This document shows, one piece after another, positions 60,902-64,000 of a stretch of DNA of 64,000 nucleotides. The DNA is taken from NCBI RefSeq assembly GCF_004124325.1, contig NZ_QBDT01000001.1:1674001-1738000 (forward strand). The letters are read 5' to 3'. The stretch's first letter is position 1; each line of letters begins with the position of its first letter. Origin of the DNA: Streptomyces sp. L2 (lineage in GTDB: Bacteria; Actinomycetota; Actinomycetes; Streptomycetales; Streptomycetaceae). The translations under genes and the position numbers were made by a program. A model generated the notes under the pieces. That model ran no database searches, was not told where the DNA came from, and was given only the letters and a program-made list of their open reading frames with translations.

Positions 60902-61615
60902 TCAGGACCAGCTGGCGACCAGGTATCCCACTCCGTAGGGCGCGTCGTCGTACAGCAGCGCGCCGCCGAGGCCCGCGCCCTCGGCCGCGCCGGCCAGGAC
61001 CTGCCAGGGCGCGCGTCCGGAGGCCTTCAGCTCGTACGCCAGCTCCGCGTCCAGTGCCCGTACGGCCGCCAGGTCCGCCGCCCCCAGCGCCCGCGCGGCT
61101 TCGGCGTCGAAGGGGGCCGCCCGCTCGTCGAGGTAGCCCGGCGCCTTCACGGTGCGGCACGCGCTGCCGTCGCCCATCACGAGCAGCGCGACCCGTGCGG
61201 CCCTGGCGGCGAGGGACCGGCCGGCCTCGACGCACCGCTCCGGGGCGAGCGGTTCCCCCACGCCGAGTCCCTCGATCGGCGCGTCCGCCCACCCGGTCCG
61301 CTCCAGCAGCCAGGCGGCGACGGCCAGCGAGGGCGGCAGCTCACGCTCCGGAACGACGTCCGTGGCCGCGCCGAGCCGTACGTCGAGGTCGACGCCGAAC
61401 CCCCGGAAGGAACCCGGCGCGCCCTGCGGGTGGGGCCCGCGCGCGGGCTGCTCCGCCGGGCCTACGACCACGAGCAGGTCGGGACGGGCCGCGGCGAGCA
61501 CGCCGAGCGCGTCCGAGCACGCCGCGCGCGCGGCGTCCAGTTCGGGTGCGGCGCCCGTGGCGACCTCGGGCACGAGCAGCGGCGGGCAGGGGCAGACAGC
61601 GGCGGCGACAAGCAT
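60902..61615 (-). CDS. Class III extradiol dioxygenase subunit B-like protein
   Basis: 237 residues with a LigB-like fold: MLVAAAVCPCPPLLVPEV at the start, RPDLLVVVGPAEQP, and ALLVMGDGSACRTVKAPGYLDERA. The usual metal-binding His pair of true extradiol dioxygenases (HPP near the N-terminus) is replaced by CPCPP here, so activity as a ring-cleavage enzyme is doubtful. It lies between the MT0933-like gene and miaB. Function unknown. Confidence 0.75.
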   Translation of the reverse strand: MLVAAAVCPCPPLLVPEVATGAAPELDAARAACSDALGVLAAARPDLLVVVGPAEQPARGPHPQGAPGSFRGFGVDLDVRLGAATDVVPERELPPSLAVAAWLLERTGWADAPIEGLGVGEPLAPERCVEAGRSLAARAARVALLVMGDGSACRTVKAPGYLDERAAPFDAEAARALGAADLAAVRALDAELAYELKASGRAPWQVLAGAAEGAGLGGALLYDDAPYGVGYLVASWS

Positions 61616-61756
61616 GATCCGCAGGGTAGCTCCGGACTACGACGGAGTGTTACTCCCTGTGGATAACTCCGGACGGGTCACTCGGGACGGGTCACTCCGG
61701 ACGCTACGGAGTGTTACCCCCTGCGGAGGGTGCGGACCACGCCGAAGCCTCACGGC

Positions 61757-63283
61757 TCAGTCGCAGCCGCAGCCGCTCGTCACGGCCGGCAGGGGCGCGG
61801 GGACGCCGATCTTCGGCAGGCCGAGCAGGACACCCGCCGGCTTGGCCGCCGCCTCGGCGGTGCGCTTCTCCCACGCGTCCCCCGCGCGCGTGCGGCGCAC
61901 GTCGAGGACGGCGCCCTCGGCGAGGAGGTGGTGCGGGGCGGCGTACGTCACCTCGACCGTGACCACGTCACCGGGGCGCACCTCCTGCTCCGGCTTGGTG
62001 AAGTGGACGAGCCGGTTGTCCGCCGCGCGGCCGGACAGCCGGTGGGTGGCCCCGTCCTTGCGCCCCTCACCCTCAGCGACCATCAGCTCCAGAGTGCGGC
62101 CGACCTGCTTCTTGTTCTCCTCCCAGGAGATCTCCTCCTGGAGGGCGACGAGACGCTCGTAGCGCGCCTGGACGACCTCCTTGGGGATCTGGTTCTCCAT
62201 GGTCGCGGCCGGAGTGCCGGGCCGCTTTGAGTACTGGAACGTGAACGCCTGGGCGAACCGCGCCTCACGCACCACATGGAGCGTCTGTTCGAAGTCCTCC
62301 TCGGTCTCACCGGGGAAGCCGACGATGATGTCGGTGGTGATCGCGGCGTGCGGGATGGCGGACCGCACCTTCTCGATGATCCCGAGGTAACGGTCCTGCC
62401 GGTAGGAGCGGCGCATCGCCTTCAGGACGGTGTCCGAGCCGGACTGCAGCGGCATGTGCAACTGCGGCATGACATTGGGGGTCTCGGCCATGGCGGCGAT
62501 GACGTCGTCCGTGAAGTCGCGCGGGTGCGGGGAGGTGAAGCGGACGCGCTTCAGGCCGTCGATCTGCCCGCAGGCGCGCAGCAGCTTGCTGAAGGCCTCG
62601 CGGTCGCCGATGTCGGAGCCGTAGGCGTTCACGTTCTGGCCGAGCAGGGTGATCTCCGAGACGCCCTCGGCGACCAGGGCCTCGACCTCGGCGAGGATGT
62701 CGCCGGGCCGCCGGTCCTTCTCCTTGCCGCGCAGGGCGGGCACGATGCAGAAGGTGCAGGTGTTGTTGCAGCCGACGGAGATCGACACCCAGGCCGCGTA
62801 GGCGCTCTCGCGCCGGGTCGGCAGGGTGGAGGGGAAGGCCTCCAGCGACTCGGCGATCTCGACCTGCGCCTCCTCCTGCACGCGCGCGCGATCCAGCAGG
62901 ACGGGGAGCTTGCCGATGTTGTGCGTGCCGAAGACGACGTCCACCCAGGGCGCCTTCTTCACGATGGTGTCCCGGTCCTTCTGCGCGAGGCAGCCACCGA
63001 CCGCGATCTGCATACCGGGCCGCGAGGCCTTCTTCGGCGCGAGCCGGCCGAGGTTGCCGTAGAGCCGGTTGTCGGCGTTCTCGCGCACGGCGCAGGTGTT
63101 GAAGACGACGACGTCGGCGTCCCCGTCCGAGCCCTCCGGGGCGCGCACGTATCCGGCGTCTTCTAGCAGCCCGGCCAACCGCTCCGAGTCGTGGACGTTC
63201 ATCTGGCACCCGTAGGTGCGCACTTCGTACGTCTTGGATGAGGAAACGTCCACCGCTGGGCTCCGGTCGCTGCTGCTGGTCAT
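61757..63283 (-). CDS. miaB: tRNA-2-methylthio-N6-dimethylallyladenosine synthase
   Basis: A 508-residue radical SAM methylthiotransferase acting on i6A37 made by MiaA. The N-terminal cluster ligands lie in [26 protein letters not shown] and GGCLAQKD; the radical SAM CxxxCxxC is in [12 protein letters not shown]; a TRAM domain follows near [16 protein letters not shown]. The C-terminus ends in a Cys pair (SGCGCD). Length is slightly above the usual 440-480 because of this extension. ATG 63283 has CTGGAACGC upstream. Confidence 0.95.
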   Translation of the reverse strand: MTSSSDRSPAVDVSSSKTYEVRTYGCQMNVHDSERLAGLLEDAGYVRAPEGSDGDADVVVFNTCAVRENADNRLYGNLGRLAPKKASRPGMQIAVGGCLAQKDRDTIVKKAPWVDVVFGTHNIGKLPVLLDRARVQEEAQVEIAESLEAFPSTLPTRRESAYAAWVSISVGCNNTCTFCIVPALRGKEKDRRPGDILAEVEALVAEGVSEITLLGQNVNAYGSDIGDREAFSKLLRACGQIDGLKRVRFTSPHPRDFTDDVIAAMAETPNVMPQLHMPLQSGSDTVLKAMRRSYRQDRYLGIIEKVRSAIPHAAITTDIIVGFPGETEEDFEQTLHVVREARFAQAFTFQYSKRPGTPAATMENQIPKEVVQARYERLVALQEEISWEENKKQVGRTLELMVAEGEGRKDGATHRLSGRAADNRLVHFTKPEQEVRPGDVVTVEVTYAAPHHLLAEGAVLDVRRTRAGDAWEKRTAEAAAKPAGVLLGLPKIGVPAPLPAVTSGCGCD

Positions 63284-63424
63284 GCGTTCCAGGGTAGGCG
63301 GTCCGCGGAGGGCCCCGGTCCCGCGCTGCGTCGGGGCATCGGCCGCTCAGGGTGCCGCTGTGGGTTCCGGGGCGCGCCGGAAACCCGGTGGAGCGCGGGT
63401 GCCCGCTGTGGTTGGGTTCGCGGA

Positions 63425-63784
63425 ATGAGTACCCGAACCTTTCGTATCACCGTCCGCGGCGTCTTCGACGGGCTCAGCGACGCGCAGCGGACCGAGCTGC
63501 TCGCCGGTGCCGCCGAGCACGACGTGCTGCGTGCCGCCTACACCCCCGAGGGGCACCTGAGCTACGACATCGCCGCCCGCCCGGCCTTCACCTTCCGCTT
63601 CTCGGACTCGGGAGAGGAAGAGGAGGACATCCTGGAGGCGGCCGAGCGGGCCGAGGAGGCAGCGCGGGCCTGGCTGACCGGGCTCGGCTACGGCTTCAAG
63701 AACCTCCGGTCCAGTGCGGAGGACCTGTCCCAGGCGCCGCTGGGCAAGCGGCAGCGCCGGGCCGCACGTTCCTCGGGCCGATGA
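63425..63784 (+). CDS. DUF6204 family protein
   Basis: 119 residues with a ferredoxin-like beta-alpha pattern: TFRITVRGVFDGLSDAQRTELL, then HLSYDIAARPAFTFRFS and EEAARAWLTGLGYGF. The end is basic (GKRQRRAARSSGR). This matches DUF6204, known only as conserved in actinobacteria. It lies 57 bp upstream of a MarR regulator gene in the same direction; no clear ribosome binding site is visible (GTTCGCGGA). Confidence 0.75.
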   Translation: MSTRTFRITVRGVFDGLSDAQRTELLAGAAEHDVLRAAYTPEGHLSYDIAARPAFTFRFSDSGEEEEDILEAAERAEEAARAWLTGLGYGFKNLRSSAEDLSQAPLGKRQRRAARSSGR

Positions 63785-63807
63785 AGCCGGTCAGCGCAGG
63801 ACATAAA

Positions 63808-63829
63808 CTTGACTACTCAAGGACTACTC
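63808..63829. promoter_or_regulatory. Candidate MarR operator
   Basis: CTTGA-CTAC-TCAAG (63808-63821) is a perfect 5-bp inverted repeat, and GACTACTC occurs twice at an 11-bp period (63811, 63822). It ends 12 bp before the MarR start, suiting autorepression. Confidence 0.6.
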
Positions 63830-63841
63830 TAGGAGGACACG

Positions 63842-64000
63842 ATGAGTGACGGCGCCCTGGACGCCGCACTGCGGCTCATGCGCGCGCAGGCGACTCTGGT
63901 GCGGCGGTTCGACGCGCGGCTCGGCGGTCTGCACGGGGTGAGCCTCTCGGACTTCACCCTGCTGCTCCGGCTCGGCCAGGCGCCCGGCGGGCGGATGCGC
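63842..64000 (+). CDS. MarR-family transcriptional regulator (partial, runs off right edge)
   Basis: The first 53 codons are present. The start ATG 63842 follows AGGAGG. The visible part (LRLMRAQATLVRRFDARLGGLHGVSLSDFTLLLRLGQAPGG) matches the N-terminal helices leading into the winged HTH of MarR proteins. An inverted repeat just upstream suggests autoregulation. The effector and targets lie outside the window. Confidence 0.85.
   Translation, partial: MSDGALDAALRLMRAQATLVRRFDARLGGLHGVSLSDFTLLLRLGQAPGGRMR

Noticed and set aside
61643..61725. Repeated CGGAGTGTTAC-type sequence before miaB's end as a regulatory RNA
   Set aside because: Two short similar stretches occur, but no stable conserved structure or promoter was recognised.

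Overview
The window is chromosomal DNA of a Streptomyces. It has very high GC with strong G/C third-position bias, many GTG starts preceded by GGAGG-type ribosome binding sites, and a gene set typical of the genus: hrdB, whiH, parE, nrdR-nrdJ, lexA, rshA, dapF, miaA and miaB. From memory this is the neighbourhood called roughly SCO5787 to SCO5829 in S. coelicolor, read here in reverse. No tRNA, rRNA or CRISPR array was recognised.

Layout. 1-4064: end of an SsuC/TauC-type ABC permease with its ATPase, a divergent CitB-type response regulator, and an acetate-permease-like symporter translationally coupled to a DUF485 protein. 4142-6491: a three-gene membrane protein, histidine kinase and NarL-type regulator operon. 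7079-13884: parE, a small zinc-motif protein, a secreted trypsin, the principal sigma factor HrdB and the sporulation regulator WhiH. 14047-26998: an ABC protein with a very long disordered linker, a Nudix/NrtR-like protein, a glycogen-debranching-like protein, a DUF4192 protein, a RecQ helicase with an extra phosphoribosyltransferase-like tail, two proteins of unknown function and rnhB. 27079-32906: a TetR/MFS efflux pair with two matched operators, an ADP-ribosylglycohydrolase, a histidine phosphatase, a YdbC-like protein and a TerD-family protein.

33007-37920 is visibly poorer in GC and looks acquired. It carries a three-gene overlapping recombination module (tyrosine recombinase, short HTH protein, and a large protein with an array of about nine zinc ribbons and a degenerate recombinase domain), a 45-residue basic protein, and a DUF1883-TIR protein that is a candidate defence effector. 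It sits between the terminator of the TerD gene and the terminator of nrdJ, and contains several hairpins and GTTGC/GCAAC palindromes. This island is the most unusual part of the window.

38131-64000 returns to core genes. nrdR-nrdJ and lexA diverge; two NrdR-box-like sites and a LexA box lie between them. dinG follows, then a two-gene NIS siderophore pair (GNAT plus IucA/IucC), two tandem paralogous secreted lipoprotein proteases, hflX, a secreted M1 aminopeptidase, the RelA/SpoT homologue rshA (its 3' end lies in a 32-bp tandem repeat), dapF, a membrane protein, miaA, an MT0933-type antitoxin-like protein, a LigB-like protein, miaB, a DUF6204 protein and the start of a MarR regulator that runs off the right edge.
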